A stretch of DNA of 64,000 nt from contig CP001643.1 of the NCBI GenBank assembly GCA_000023405.1, forward strand, positions 806,001-870,000. The letters run 5' to 3'. Numbering within the stretch: the first letter of the stretch is position 1; the number at the start of each line of letters is the position of its first letter. The notes under the pieces were generated by a model, which did no database searches, was not told the origin of the DNA, and saw only the letters and a program-made list of their open reading frames with translations. This document shows, piece by piece, positions 8,161 through 16,460 of the stretch. Origin of the DNA: Brachybacterium faecium DSM 4810. Its GTDB lineage: Bacteria; Actinomycetota; Actinomycetes; Actinomycetales; Dermabacteraceae. Made by a program: the position numbers and the translations under genes.

Positions 8161-9639
8161 ATGGAGTGGACCAGCTGGCTGTCGCTGCTGGACGCGCACG
8201 ACTACACGATCGCCCGCGAGGTGATCCAGCGCGGCGTCGCGGCCGTGTTCGTCCTCGCCTTCCTCTCCACCTACCACCAGTTCCCGGTGCTGCTGGGGGA
8301 GCGGGGCCTGCTGCCGGTGCGCGAGTTCCTCGACCGGGCCGGCGACCGGGCGGGGCCGACGCTGTTCCGGTGGCGCCGCACCCCGTACAGCGACCGGCTG
8401 CTGCGCCTGATGTGCCTGGCCGGCATGCTGCTCGGGGCGGCGACGGTGCTCGGCCTGCCGCAGCAGGGGCCGGCCTGGACCACGATCGTCGTGTTCCTCG
8501 CGATGTGGGGGCTGTACCTGTCGATCCATTCCGTGGGGCAGGTGTTCTACGGCTTCGGCTGGGAGTCGATGCTGCTGGAGTGCGGGTTCCTCGTCGGCTT
8601 CCTCGGCTCCCACGCGGTCGCGCCGCCGCTGCTGATGATCCTCTTCCTGCGCTGGATGCTGCTGCGCCTCGAGTTCGGGGCCGGCATGATCAAGATGCGC
8701 GGGGACGCCTCCTGGCGCGACCTCACCGCGATGGACCACCATCACCAGACCCAGCCGATGCCCGGCCCGCTCAGCCGCCTCGCCCATCTCGCGCCCCGCT
8801 GGTGGCACCGGCTCGAGGTGCTGGGCAGCCATGCCGTGCAGCTCGGGGTGATCTGGCTGATCCTGCTGCCGCAGCCGATCGCCTCGGTCGCCGCCTGCCT
8901 GGTGATCCTCACCCAGCTGTTCCTCGTGGTCACCGGGAACTACGCGTGGTTGAACTGGCTGACGATCCTGGTGGCCTTCTCCGCGATCAGCGACTCCTTC
9001 CTGCGCTGGGCGGCGGGCGGGCCCTGGCCGGGCTGGGGCTGGGAGCGCCTGGCCGCGAGCGGCCCGTCGGCCGGCGACGGCTCTCCGCTGTGGTGGCACC
9101 TGCTGCTGCTCGTCGTGGTCGCCGGTCTGCTGGTCCTCTCCTGGCGGCCGCTGCGGAACCTCTTCTCCCCGCACCAGCTGATGAACGCGAGCTTCAACCG
9201 CTTCCACCTCGTCAACGCCTACGGCGCGTTCGGCTCGATGACCGAGCGGCGCTTCGAGGTGGTGATCGAGGGGACGCTCGACCCGGACCCCGACACGGCC
9301 GACGACGCCGCCTGGCATCCCTTCGAGTTCCGTGGCAAGCCCGGTGACGTGCGGCGCCGCTCCCGGCAGTTCGCCCCGTACCACCTGCGGCTGGACTGGC
9401 AGATGTGGTTCCTCGCGCTGCGCCCCGGCGCGCAGCCCTGGTTCGTGGCAATGCTGGAGGCGCTGCGCGCGGGGGAGCCGGGCGTGCGGCGGCTGCTGCG
9501 CACCGACCCCTTCGAGGGGCGGGCGCCGACGGGGATCAGGGTGCGGTACTTCGAGTACCGCTTCGCGGACCGGGTCGAGCATCGACGCGGCGGGGCCTGG
9601 TGGGAGCGCACCGACCTCGGGACCATCGCGCGGCTGTGA
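8161..9639 (+). CDS. lipase maturation factor (LMF1) family protein
   Basis: A 492-residue membrane protein of the LMF family, best known from the vertebrate ER chaperone that folds lipases; bacterial members are uncharacterised. The N-terminal half holds many transmembrane helices with the family-typical GFGWESMLLE, FLRWMLLRLEFGAGMIKMRGD and NYAWLNWLT. A soluble C-terminal part contains the LMF hallmark NRFHLVNAYGAFGSM, followed by FRGKPGDV and QFAPYHLRLDWQMWF. All expected conserved blocks are present, so the gene looks intact. The ATG at 8161 is preferred over a GTG at 8152 because GGAGG (8148-8152) is spaced 8 bases from it. The neighbour upstream is a membrane protease homologue. Confidence 0.9.
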   Translation: MEWTSWLSLLDAHDYTIAREVIQRGVAAVFVLAFLSTYHQFPVLLGERGLLPVREFLDRAGDRAGPTLFRWRRTPYSDRLLRLMCLAGMLLGAATVLGLPQQGPAWTTIVVFLAMWGLYLSIHSVGQVFYGFGWESMLLECGFLVGFLGSHAVAPPLLMILFLRWMLLRLEFGAGMIKMRGDASWRDLTAMDHHHQTQPMPGPLSRLAHLAPRWWHRLEVLGSHAVQLGVIWLILLPQPIASVAACLVILTQLFLVVTGNYAWLNWLTILVAFSAISDSFLRWAAGGPWPGWGWERLAASGPSAGDGSPLWWHLLLLVVVAGLLVLSWRPLRNLFSPHQLMNASFNRFHLVNAYGAFGSMTERRFEVVIEGTLDPDPDTADDAAWHPFEFRGKPGDVRRRSRQFAPYHLRLDWQMWFLALRPGAQPWFVAMLEALRAGEPGVRRLLRTDPFEGRAPTGIRVRYFEYRFADRVEHRRGGAWWERTDLGTIARL

Positions 9640-9711
9640 AGGGCCGGGCCGCGCCTCCGGCCAGTGCCGCGGGCCGCGGCGCCGAGCAGCGTCCCCGGCC
9701 AGCGCCGCCGG

Positions 9712-10734
9712 TCAGGGCCGGCCGGGGAACTCGATGAGCACCTTGACGTCGCCGGAGGCGCCGGACGCGGCGCTCTCCAGCGCCGCGGGCGCCGCCTCGA
9801 GCGGGATCACCGAGGTGCGCAGCGGGGAGACGTCGACGAGCTGACGGCGGAGCAGATCGATGAGGGTGTCGAACACTCCGGCGCTGTTGCGCGAGCCGAG
9901 GACGGTCAGCTCCTTCTTGATGAGCACCGACTGGTTGAACGTCACCTCGCGGGTGCCGTTGCCGATGAGGACCAGCCGCGCGCCGAACGCCGCGGCGTCG
10001 ATCGCGTTCGTGAAGGAGACCGGCTGCCCGGTCGCCTCGCACACCACGTCGAAGCCGTCCTCGTCCGTCGCCGCGCGCACGAGGTCCCCGAGGCTCTCGG
10101 AGGTGAGGTCGACGGTGCCGCGCGCGCCGAGCTGCGCGGCGAGCTCGAGCCGCGACGCCGCGATGTCGGCGACCCACACCTGCGCGCCCCGGCTGATCGC
10201 GGAGAGCATGGTCAGCAGTCCGATCGCGCCGGCGCCGAGCACCAGCACCCGGTCCCCGTCGCCCACTGCGCCCCGCAGCACGGCGTGGTAGCCGATCGAG
10301 AAGGGCTCGACGAGCGCCAGGTCGCGCGGGTCCACCTGCTCCGCGGCGTGCAGGCGGTCCAGCGGCAGGGTGATCAGCTCCTGGAACGCGCCGTCGCGGT
10401 GCACCCCCATGGTCTCGTTGTGCATGCAGGCGTTGAGCAGCCCGCGGCGACAGGAGTAGCAGGTGCCGTCCTCGAAGTACGGCACACCGGTGACGACGTC
10501 GCCCACGGCGAAGCGGTCGCTCCCGCCCGGGATCTCCACGATCTCGGCCGAGAACTCGTGTCCGGGCACGCGCGGGTAGGAGGCGAACGGCTGGGTCCCG
10601 CGCAGCACCTGGAGGTCCGAACCGCAGATCCCCGCGTACCGGACCCGCAGGAGCGCCTCACCGGGACGGGGCACCGGGGCGGGGACGTCGACGATCTCCA
10701 CGGCGCCGGGGGCGGTGACGCGAACGGACCTCAT
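9712..10734 (-). CDS. zinc-dependent alcohol/sugar-acid dehydrogenase (MDR family)
   Basis: A 340-residue medium-chain dehydrogenase similar to the threonine, sorbitol and galactonate-5-dehydrogenase group. Catalytic zinc ligands are C37 (AGICGSD), H59 and E60 (PGHEF) and E143-region (LVEPFSIG). The NAD-binding Rossmann motif is GAGAIGLL. In the structural zinc loop (about 89-103) three cysteines are present (C92, C95, C103), but the first position is D89, so a four-Cys site is incomplete. The sequence resembles sugar-acid 5-dehydrogenases in this loop, but the substrate cannot be set. The ATG at 10734 is preceded by GGAGGA. It is divergent from bioY with 141 bases between starts. Confidence 0.88.
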   Translation of the reverse strand: MRSVRVTAPGAVEIVDVPAPVPRPGEALLRVRYAGICGSDLQVLRGTQPFASYPRVPGHEFSAEIVEIPGGSDRFAVGDVVTGVPYFEDGTCYSCRRGLLNACMHNETMGVHRDGAFQELITLPLDRLHAAEQVDPRDLALVEPFSIGYHAVLRGAVGDGDRVLVLGAGAIGLLTMLSAISRGAQVWVADIAASRLELAAQLGARGTVDLTSESLGDLVRAATDEDGFDVVCEATGQPVSFTNAIDAAAFGARLVLIGNGTREVTFNQSVLIKKELTVLGSRNSAGVFDTLIDLLRRQLVDVSPLRTSVIPLEAAPAALESAASGASGDVKVLIEFPGRP

Positions 10735-10875
10735 GGGACTCCTCCAGGGCAGGGATGAACGGCACGATACGCCGCGTCCCGGGGGGCACCGGCGTCCCGC
10801 CCATCGTCCGCGATGTGCTCCCGGACGGCGCGGGTCATACTCTTGTCGTTCGCATCCCCGTCCTCGAGGAGTCCC

Positions 10876-11493
10876 ATGTCCGCGATCGCCGTCCCGGCTC
10901 GCCGCCCTGTCCTGGCCGACGCCCTGGCCCCCCATCGCACCCGTCTGCAGGATGCCGGCCTCGTGCTCGCCGGCACCGGGGTCGTCGCGCTGCTGGCGCA
11001 GATCACCGTCCCGCTGCCGCTCGTGCCGATCACCGGGCAGACCCTCGGCGTGATCCTCGTCGGTGCCGCCCTCGGCTCGCGCCGCGGCGCGGCGGCGCTG
11101 CTGACCTACCTGCTGGTGGGCCTCGCCGGTGCGCCCGTGTTCGCCGGGTTCGCGGGCGGGCCCGCCTCGATGCTGTCTCCGAGCTTCGGCTTCATCCTGG
11201 GCTTCGTGCCGGCCGCATTCGTCGCCGGGTGGTTCGCCGAGCGCGCCTGGGACCGTCGCCCGCTGCTGTCCATGGCCGGCTTCGTCGCCGCCAGCGCGGT
11301 GCCGTTCCTGCTGGGCGTGCCCTACCTCGCGATGATCCTCAACGCCGTGATGGGCGCGGAGCTCGGCCTGGGCGGCGTGCTGGCCGCGGGCCTGTGGCCG
11401 TTCATCCCGGGCGGCCTGGTCAAGGCCGCGCTCGCCGCGGTGCTGATCCCCGCCGCCTGGCGCGGGGTGCGCGCCCTCGACGAGCGCGACTGA
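10876..11493 (+). CDS. bioY: BioY, biotin ECF transporter substrate-binding subunit
   Basis: A 205-residue membrane protein of the BioY family, which binds biotin and docks to an EcfA/EcfT energizing module. Family marks are QITVPLPLVPITGQTLGV near the first helices, LLTYLLVGLAGAPVFAGF, the FILGFVPAAFVAGW segment and the C-terminal FIPGGLVKAALAA. Six hydrophobic segments are apparent and the length is normal. The ATG at 10876 follows GAGGAG. No ATPase or EcfT is adjacent, so it probably uses a shared module elsewhere; a partial ECF module lies at the far end of this window, but a functional link is only a guess. Confidence 0.95.
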   Translation: MSAIAVPARRPVLADALAPHRTRLQDAGLVLAGTGVVALLAQITVPLPLVPITGQTLGVILVGAALGSRRGAAALLTYLLVGLAGAPVFAGFAGGPASMLSPSFGFILGFVPAAFVAGWFAERAWDRRPLLSMAGFVAASAVPFLLGVPYLAMILNAVMGAELGLGGVLAAGLWPFIPGGLVKAALAAVLIPAAWRGVRALDERD

Positions 11494-11514
11494 CCGCGAG
11501 ACCCTGCATGTCCC

Positions 11515-11555
11515 GGATCCCCTGGGAGCGCCGCACGGGTGCTGCCGGGGGATCC
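11515..11555. terminator. inverted repeat between convergent bioY and ydcF-like gene
   Basis: Arms GGATCCCC (11515-11522) and GGGGATCC (11548-11555) flank a 25-base loop. The flanks also carry a direct repeat, CCTGCATGT. It lies between two convergent genes, so a bidirectional terminator is plausible. Confidence 0.4.
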
Positions 11556-11632
11556 TGCATGTGCGGGCCTGCCGGGACGCGGCCGGCCGGGTGGTGCTGC
11601 CCGGGCCCGCGGAGCCGTGAGCCGTCGCGCCG

Positions 11633-12649
11633 TCAGCTGCTCAGCATCGCGGCCCGGACCAGGAGGGCGACGAGGCCGAGCGATGGGAGGAGCAGCACCG
11701 CGTTCCACACCTTCCGGTAGGACATCACCGCGATGAACTCGCGCAGCGTCGCGCTGGGCACGTAGTAGAAGGCCGTCGGACCGCCGATCGCCTCGTCGTC
11801 GTAGCCGAGGCCGCGGGCCAGAAGCGCGGCGCGGAAGGCGTGGTATCGGCTGGTCGAGACGACGTAGGGCCCGTGATGGCCGGCCTCGTCGAGGATCCGG
11901 TGGGAGAGGGTCAGGTTCTCCTCGGTGGTGCGGGACGCTGTCTCGGCATGGATCCTCTCGGCAGGGATCCCCGCCTCCTCCTGCAGGTATTCGGCCATCG
12001 CGGAGCCCTCGCTGCGGGGCTCGTCCTCGCCCCTGCCGCCCGAGGGCACCAGCAGGGGGTCGATCCCGAGGCGCAGCAGGCGCTCCCGCTCGGCGACGGC
12101 ACGGTCGAGGCGGCCCCGCAGGAGCTTCGTGACCTGTCCGCGGATCAGGCCCGAGCCGTGCACGATGATCCCGGTGGTGCTCAGCTGCTTCGGGAACAGC
12201 TGATAGGGCACCGACGCGCACAGGAACACGAGGAAGGCGATGCCGACGTGCAGGGCGATCAGCGCCAGCAGGGCGCCGATCCCGAGGCCCGCCGGGGTCA
12301 GCGTCCGCGCGAGCGCCAGCGAGACGATCGGGGCGGCGAGCAGGGCGAGGCCCGCGATCCCCGAGAGCAGGTTGCCCAGCGACCGGCCCTCCTTGCGCAC
12401 CATCGTCAGGCCGTTGGCGATGAGGAAGACGCCCAGCGCGACGACGCCGAGCAGGGCCAGACCCGCGGCTGCCAGCACCAGCAGGTCCCCGAGCGGCAGC
12501 GTGGTGGAGACCAGCCGTGCCATCAGCGAGATGCTCGAGTACAGCGCGATCAGCAGCAGCGCGCCGTTGCGGACCCGACGGCGATCGCGCCGGAAGACCA
12601 GCAGGTAGATCGTCCACCAGAAGGCCGTGGTGACCATCGCGCCCAGCAT
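11633..12649 (-). CDS. YdcF/ElyC-like membrane protein (DUF218)
   Basis: A 338-residue protein. The N-terminal half has four or five transmembrane helices (about 5-20, 25-45, 55-80, 95-115 and 120-145), followed by the DUF218 domain (about 160-310) with IIVHGSGL, the loop PSGGRGEDEPRSE, SRTTEENL and STSRYHAFRA, all typical of the YdcF family. ElyC and SanA homologues act in envelope integrity in other bacteria; the reaction is unknown. The ATG at 12649 lies just after AAGGGAGG. It faces bioY convergently, and the CPBP protein gene lies upstream on the same strand. Confidence 0.88.
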   Translation of the reverse strand: MLGAMVTTAFWWTIYLLVFRRDRRRVRNGALLLIALYSSISLMARLVSTTLPLGDLLVLAAAGLALLGVVALGVFLIANGLTMVRKEGRSLGNLLSGIAGLALLAAPIVSLALARTLTPAGLGIGALLALIALHVGIAFLVFLCASVPYQLFPKQLSTTGIIVHGSGLIRGQVTKLLRGRLDRAVAERERLLRLGIDPLLVPSGGRGEDEPRSEGSAMAEYLQEEAGIPAERIHAETASRTTEENLTLSHRILDEAGHHGPYVVSTSRYHAFRAALLARGLGYDDEAIGGPTAFYYVPSATLREFIAVMSYRKVWNAVLLLPSLGLVALLVRAAMLSS

Positions 12650-12713
12650 GTGCCTCCCTTGTCGAGAATGTGGTCCTCATTTTGGCACGCACTAGGCGGG
12701 ACGATGGACCACG

Positions 12714-13634
12714 TCAGGTGCCGAGCAGCAGTCCCGCGTCGGCGCCGAGCTCGGGGGCGCAGTGCAGAGCCACGGCCGGCCAGATGCTGCCGGTCCGGGC
12801 TCTGATCCAGGCCAGCGCCAGCCCCATCACGGCGGCGAACACCCCGCCGGCGATGCTCACCGACCACGAGCCGTCGCCGCCGAGCTGGATCAGGTGGCCC
12901 AGGGCGAACACCGCCGACGTCATCACCGCTCCCCAGCCCAGCGGCGCACCGAGCACCCGACGCGTGGGAGGCAGCGCCCGATCCAGCACCGCGAGCATCA
13001 CCCCGCGCCAGATGATCTCCTCCGTCAGGTTGGGGAGCGTCGCGTCCCAGGCCAGCTGCTCGAGGTCGACCGGGCGCTGTGCCGCATCGCCGGTCGCGGC
13101 GGCGAGCAGCCCGAGGGCGACGAAGAGGGCCGAGACGCCGCCGACCACCCGCAGTGCGACCCGCCGGGAGCCGGGAGCGGGGAGCCGGAGCAGACCGGTC
13201 TCCTGTCGAGCCCAGCGGTGCAGGATCATGCACAGGATCACGACCCAGAGCAGGTCCATCACCTTCCCCTGCCAGTTCCGCTGCAGCTCGGCCGCGATCG
13301 GCTGCGACCGCGCGGACACGGAGGTGAGCAGGACGAAGAACGCGGCGACCGCGACCGCCCGGATGATCGGCCCGCGAGGCACGGGGCGGTCCCGGCGGGT
13401 GAGCACGGCGAGGACCGCGCAGGCCAGCAGTCCCAGCACCAGGGCCCCGCCCCAGAGCGCGGCGGTCGCAGTCGTCGAGGCGATCTCGCCGCTCCGGCTC
13501 CCGTCGCCGAGGAGGAGGACAGCGTTCACCAGGAGCAGCGGGAGCAGCACCGGGAGCACCCAGCGGGCGGTCTCCGTCGGGCGCAGCGGCGGATCGTCGT
13601 CCGTCGTCGGGCGGTGGGCCTCGCTCGCGTCCAT
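12714..13634 (-). CDS. CPBP family intramembrane metalloprotease
   Basis: A 306-residue polytopic membrane protein with the CPBP (Abi, Rce1-like) motifs in order: EE-x3-R in LTEEIIWRG (E205, E206, R210), H247 in ALGHLIQ and H291 in ALHCAPE. These are the predicted metal and catalytic residues of this glutamyl protease family. About eight hydrophobic helices are spread through the protein. The N-terminal 20 residues are polar and cytoplasmic. Family members act in protein maturation or bacteriocin immunity, but no bacteriocin gene is near. The ATG at 13634 is the first that precedes the first helix. Confidence 0.87.
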   Translation of the reverse strand: MDASEAHRPTTDDDPPLRPTETARWVLPVLLPLLLVNAVLLLGDGSRSGEIASTTATAALWGGALVLGLLACAVLAVLTRRDRPVPRGPIIRAVAVAAFFVLLTSVSARSQPIAAELQRNWQGKVMDLLWVVILCMILHRWARQETGLLRLPAPGSRRVALRVVGGVSALFVALGLLAAATGDAAQRPVDLEQLAWDATLPNLTEEIIWRGVMLAVLDRALPPTRRVLGAPLGWGAVMTSAVFALGHLIQLGGDGSWSVSIAGGVFAAVMGLALAWIRARTGSIWPAVALHCAPELGADAGLLLGT

Positions 13635-13680
13635 GGGGCGAGTCTTCCCCACGCGGCCGGCAGGAGATCCCGGTGCGGGC

Positions 13681-15117
13681 TCAGCGGCGGGCGGGAGCGG
13701 CCGCGAAGGGGGCGAGGTGCTTGCCGATGTGCGCCGCGACGACATCGGTGTGCGCGGCCTGGTTCGCGGCGACGACGGCGAGGAAGCGGTCGTGGATCGA
13801 GGCGCCTGCGGCGTCCGTCCCGTTGAGCGAGTCGCCGTAGCCGACGTGCAGGATCTGGCGGGCGTCCGACGAGCGGATGAGATCCACCAGGTCCACACCT
13901 GCCAGCGATGTCGGGGTGCGGTCCTCGTGGGCCGAGACCTGGTAGCTCGCGCGGGCCTTCACATAGGAGGCGCGCGAGATGTCCCAGATCGCGGCGAACA
14001 GCTCGGGGTCCTGCTCCGCCACGATCTCGACCCCGCACAGATAGCTGGTGCCGGAGGTCTTCAGGTGCACCAGGCCCTGGGTCGCCTCGACGCACAGCGG
14101 ATAGATCGAGAACTTGTCCGAGCCCGAATGCAGGGAGATCTTGTACCCGCCGAACTGCTGCGAGATCGCATGATGCGCCTCGAGGTTCCGCCGCAGCTCC
14201 TCGGCGTCGCCGAGGAAGTCCAGGCCCTTCTCGAAGCCGTCCACGTAGCGGGGGGCGAAGCTGAACCAGGAGGCACCCAGGCGGCTGAGCTCGCTGGCGA
14301 GGTAGTAGTGCTCGAAGAAGGTGGTCAGCCACGCGGTCTCGTCGACCGCGAACTCGATCTCGACCTCGTGCGGGGCGTTGTCCACGACGTGGCGGTACAG
14401 GCGCATCGCCTCCACCACGGCCGGGCCGTACTTCACGGCGGCGGTGAGGACGTCCTGCTCGGTGACCTCGATCTGCGAATGGCCGATGTCCAGCGTCATG
14501 CCCACGTAGCGGGCCGTGAGATCCGCGAGGGTGTCCTCGAGCGCGTCCCAGGGCAGCGCCTCGGCGTCGGCCGCGCTGACCCCGCCGGTCACGTCGGCGA
14601 CCAGGTCGCCCGGGTCCAGGGTGAACATCACGAAGCCGGCTTCGAGGCCGCGGTCGATGCCCTCGGTGGTCTTGATGTGGTCGCAGTCCGCGCCGAAGCC
14701 GCGGTCCCAGCCGGCCTCGAGGAGCCCGAAGACGGCGTCGTCCATGACGGCGCGGGCGCTGCGCCCGAGCCGGTCCATCTCGCGGATCGACTGCTGGGCG
14801 AGGACGGGCATGACGTCCCCGCCGTCGGCGGCGAAGGCGCGCGCCTGCCCGGGGGTGGCCAGTCCCGTGCGGTCGCCGGTGCCGACGGAGGTGCGGTGCC
14901 CGCCGATCAGCTGGGGCCGCAGGGCCGGGAAGACGCTCTGCAGGGCCTTCGCGTTCGCGGTGGACAGGGGGCCGGTGAGCACGTGGCCGTCGCCGGCCGC
15001 CGAGGCGCTGCCCTCGAAGGGCGCGAGGGGAGCGGCGGTCGCGGCCTCGAGCCGCAGGGAGCGGGCGGAGCCGTCGTAGCTGATGCTCGCCGTGAGGGCG
15101 TCGGTGCGCAGGGTCAT
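13681..15117 (-). CDS. uxaE: tagaturonate epimerase family protein (UxaE-like)
   Basis: A 478-residue protein of the UxaE family, which epimerises D-tagaturonate to D-fructuronate in galacturonate breakdown (characterised in Thermotoga). Family blocks are GTGDRTGLATPGQARAF, HIKTTEGIDRGLEAGF, FTLDPGDLV, DETAWLTTFFEHYYLA and KISLHSGSDKFSIYP, which carry the likely metal-binding His, Asp and Glu residues. The ATG at 15117 is preceded by GGAG. It is divergent from a LacI-type regulator, with LacI-type operator sequences between them, so induction by a uronate-derived ligand is likely. No other uronate catabolic genes are in view, so the physiological substrate is inferred. Confidence 0.85.
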   Translation of the reverse strand: MTLRTDALTASISYDGSARSLRLEAATAAPLAPFEGSASAAGDGHVLTGPLSTANAKALQSVFPALRPQLIGGHRTSVGTGDRTGLATPGQARAFAADGGDVMPVLAQQSIREMDRLGRSARAVMDDAVFGLLEAGWDRGFGADCDHIKTTEGIDRGLEAGFVMFTLDPGDLVADVTGGVSAADAEALPWDALEDTLADLTARYVGMTLDIGHSQIEVTEQDVLTAAVKYGPAVVEAMRLYRHVVDNAPHEVEIEFAVDETAWLTTFFEHYYLASELSRLGASWFSFAPRYVDGFEKGLDFLGDAEELRRNLEAHHAISQQFGGYKISLHSGSDKFSIYPLCVEATQGLVHLKTSGTSYLCGVEIVAEQDPELFAAIWDISRASYVKARASYQVSAHEDRTPTSLAGVDLVDLIRSSDARQILHVGYGDSLNGTDAAGASIHDRFLAVVAANQAAHTDVVAAHIGKHLAPFAAAPARR

Positions 15118-15184
15118 CTGAATCTCCGTTTCGGATGGGTGAGGGACGTCTTCGGCCCCGACGACCACCCATCGCCATGCTTCC

Positions 15185-15198
15185 CGTAAACGATTGCA
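15185..15198. promoter_or_regulatory. LacI-family operator in the uxaE-lacI gap
   Basis: The sequence CGTAAACGATTGCA reads TGCAATCGTTTACG on the minus strand and matches the LacI/PurR-type operator pattern TG-N-AA-N-CG-N-TT-N-C. It lies 68 bases upstream of uxaE and 106 bases upstream of the regulator. Confidence 0.65.
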
Positions 15199-15249
15199 TA
15201 GATCTGGCCTGCGGGGAAGTGGTGGACGTTCCTGCTCTGCTATCGTGGA

Positions 15250-15262
15250 TGAAAAGTTTGCA
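15250..15262. promoter_or_regulatory. second LacI-like half-site pair
   Basis: TGAAAAGTTTGCA resembles the same operator class but lacks the central C of the CG step, so it is one base short. It lies 42 bases upstream of the lacI start and could serve autorepression. Confidence 0.4.
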
Positions 15263-15303
15263 GACCGTGCAGGCGGTCATGGGTGCGGGCGAGGGGGAGT
15301 GCG

Positions 15304-16329
15304 ATGGCGGTGACGCTCAAGGACGTGGCCCGGAGGGCCGGGGTCTCCGTGGCGACGGTCTCCCGCGCCTTCCAGCGCCCCGAGATGCTCGGGGAGGCCA
15401 CGCTCGCCACGGTGCGCAGCGCCGCGGAGGAGCTCGGCTACGTCCCCAACCGCACCGCCCGGGCCCTCATCACCGGCCGCACCGGGGTGTACGGAGTGAT
15501 CGTCCCCGACCTCGAGAACCCCTTCTTCCCCGCCGTTCTCAAGGGGGCGCAGACGCGGGCCCACGAGCTCGGGGCGCAGCTGCTGATCACCGACGCGGGG
15601 GAGTCGCCCGACGGGGAGCTGCCGCTGGTGCGCACCCTCGCGCCGCAGGTGGACGGGATCCTGCTGTGCTCGAGCCGCATGGACGAGGAATCCCTGCGCG
15701 AGGCCGCGGCGCTCACGCCCCTCAGCCTGGTCAACCGCGTCTCCCCGCACCTGCCGGGCGTCTTCGCGGATCCGGAGCCCGGGATCCCCGCGGCCGTCCA
15801 GCACCTGCGGCGGATGGGCCACCGCCGGATCGGCTACGTGGGCGGCCCCGAGGCGAGCCGCTCCGACCAGGTGCGGCGCGAGGTCATCGGCCGGATCTGT
15901 GCGGCGACCGGCCTGGAATGGATCCGGATGGGCCCCTTCCCGCCGACCGCCGAGGGCGGGCGCGGCGGGGCCGAGGCCGTGCTGCAGACCGACGCCACCG
16001 CGGTGCTCGTCTACAACGACCTCATGGCGCTCGCGCTCATGGAGCGCCTGCGCAGCTACGGCGTGGACGTGCCCGGTCAGATCAGCGTGGTGGGCTGGGA
16101 CGACATCGCGTTCTCCGCCATGGTCACCCCCGGGCTCGCCACGGTGAGGGTGCCGCGCTACGACATGGGAGTCACCGCGATCGAGCTGCTGCACGAGCAC
16201 GGGCGCGGCGGGACCTCGCAGGAGGAGGGGCGGGAGGGCGCGCAGGCCGCCCGGATCGGGCTGCCCACCCGATTCGTGCCCCGCGGCTCCATCGCCCGCG
16301 CCCCCGAGGAGGACGCGGCCGGGGGCTGA
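15304..16329 (+). CDS. LacI-family transcriptional regulator
   Basis: A 341-residue repressor. The N-terminal helix-turn-helix (about 3-50) has the standard VTLKDVARRAGVSVATVSRAF, followed by the hinge (GYVPNRTARAL). The periplasmic-binding-protein-like effector domain runs from about 60 to the end, with VPDLENPFFP, GRRIGYVGGP-like and VVGWDDIAFS segments. It should bind a sugar or uronate derivative and control the divergent uxaE gene and itself through the operators at 15185-15198 and 15250-15262. The ATG at 15304 is preceded by GAGGGGGAG; an in-frame ATG at 15283 would add seven unconserved residues. Confidence 0.93.
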   Translation: MAVTLKDVARRAGVSVATVSRAFQRPEMLGEATLATVRSAAEELGYVPNRTARALITGRTGVYGVIVPDLENPFFPAVLKGAQTRAHELGAQLLITDAGESPDGELPLVRTLAPQVDGILLCSSRMDEESLREAAALTPLSLVNRVSPHLPGVFADPEPGIPAAVQHLRRMGHRRIGYVGGPEASRSDQVRREVIGRICAATGLEWIRMGPFPPTAEGGRGGAEAVLQTDATAVLVYNDLMALALMERLRSYGVDVPGQISVVGWDDIAFSAMVTPGLATVRVPRYDMGVTAIELLHEHGRGGTSQEEGREGAQAARIGLPTRFVPRGSIARAPEEDAAGG

Positions 16330-16460
16330 TCCCGCGCACGCCGTGAGCCTCGGCTCACCGGGCGGAGGCCGGATGCGCGGCGGCGGCGCCGAGGCCTACT
16401 GTGCTCCGGTGGCACCGGGCAGCGGCCCCGGAGCCCCGATCGGTCGTGGAGAGGACAGCG

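Noticed and set aside
9693..9727. An inverted repeat CCCCGGCC/GGCCGGGG as terminator between the LMF gene and the dehydrogenase gene.
   Set aside because: One arm lies inside the dehydrogenase coding end, and GC-only stems this short arise by chance here.
15283..15303. An upstream ATG for the LacI regulator.
   Set aside because: The conserved helix-turn-helix begins at MAVTLKDV and the ribosome site is spaced for the ATG at 15304.
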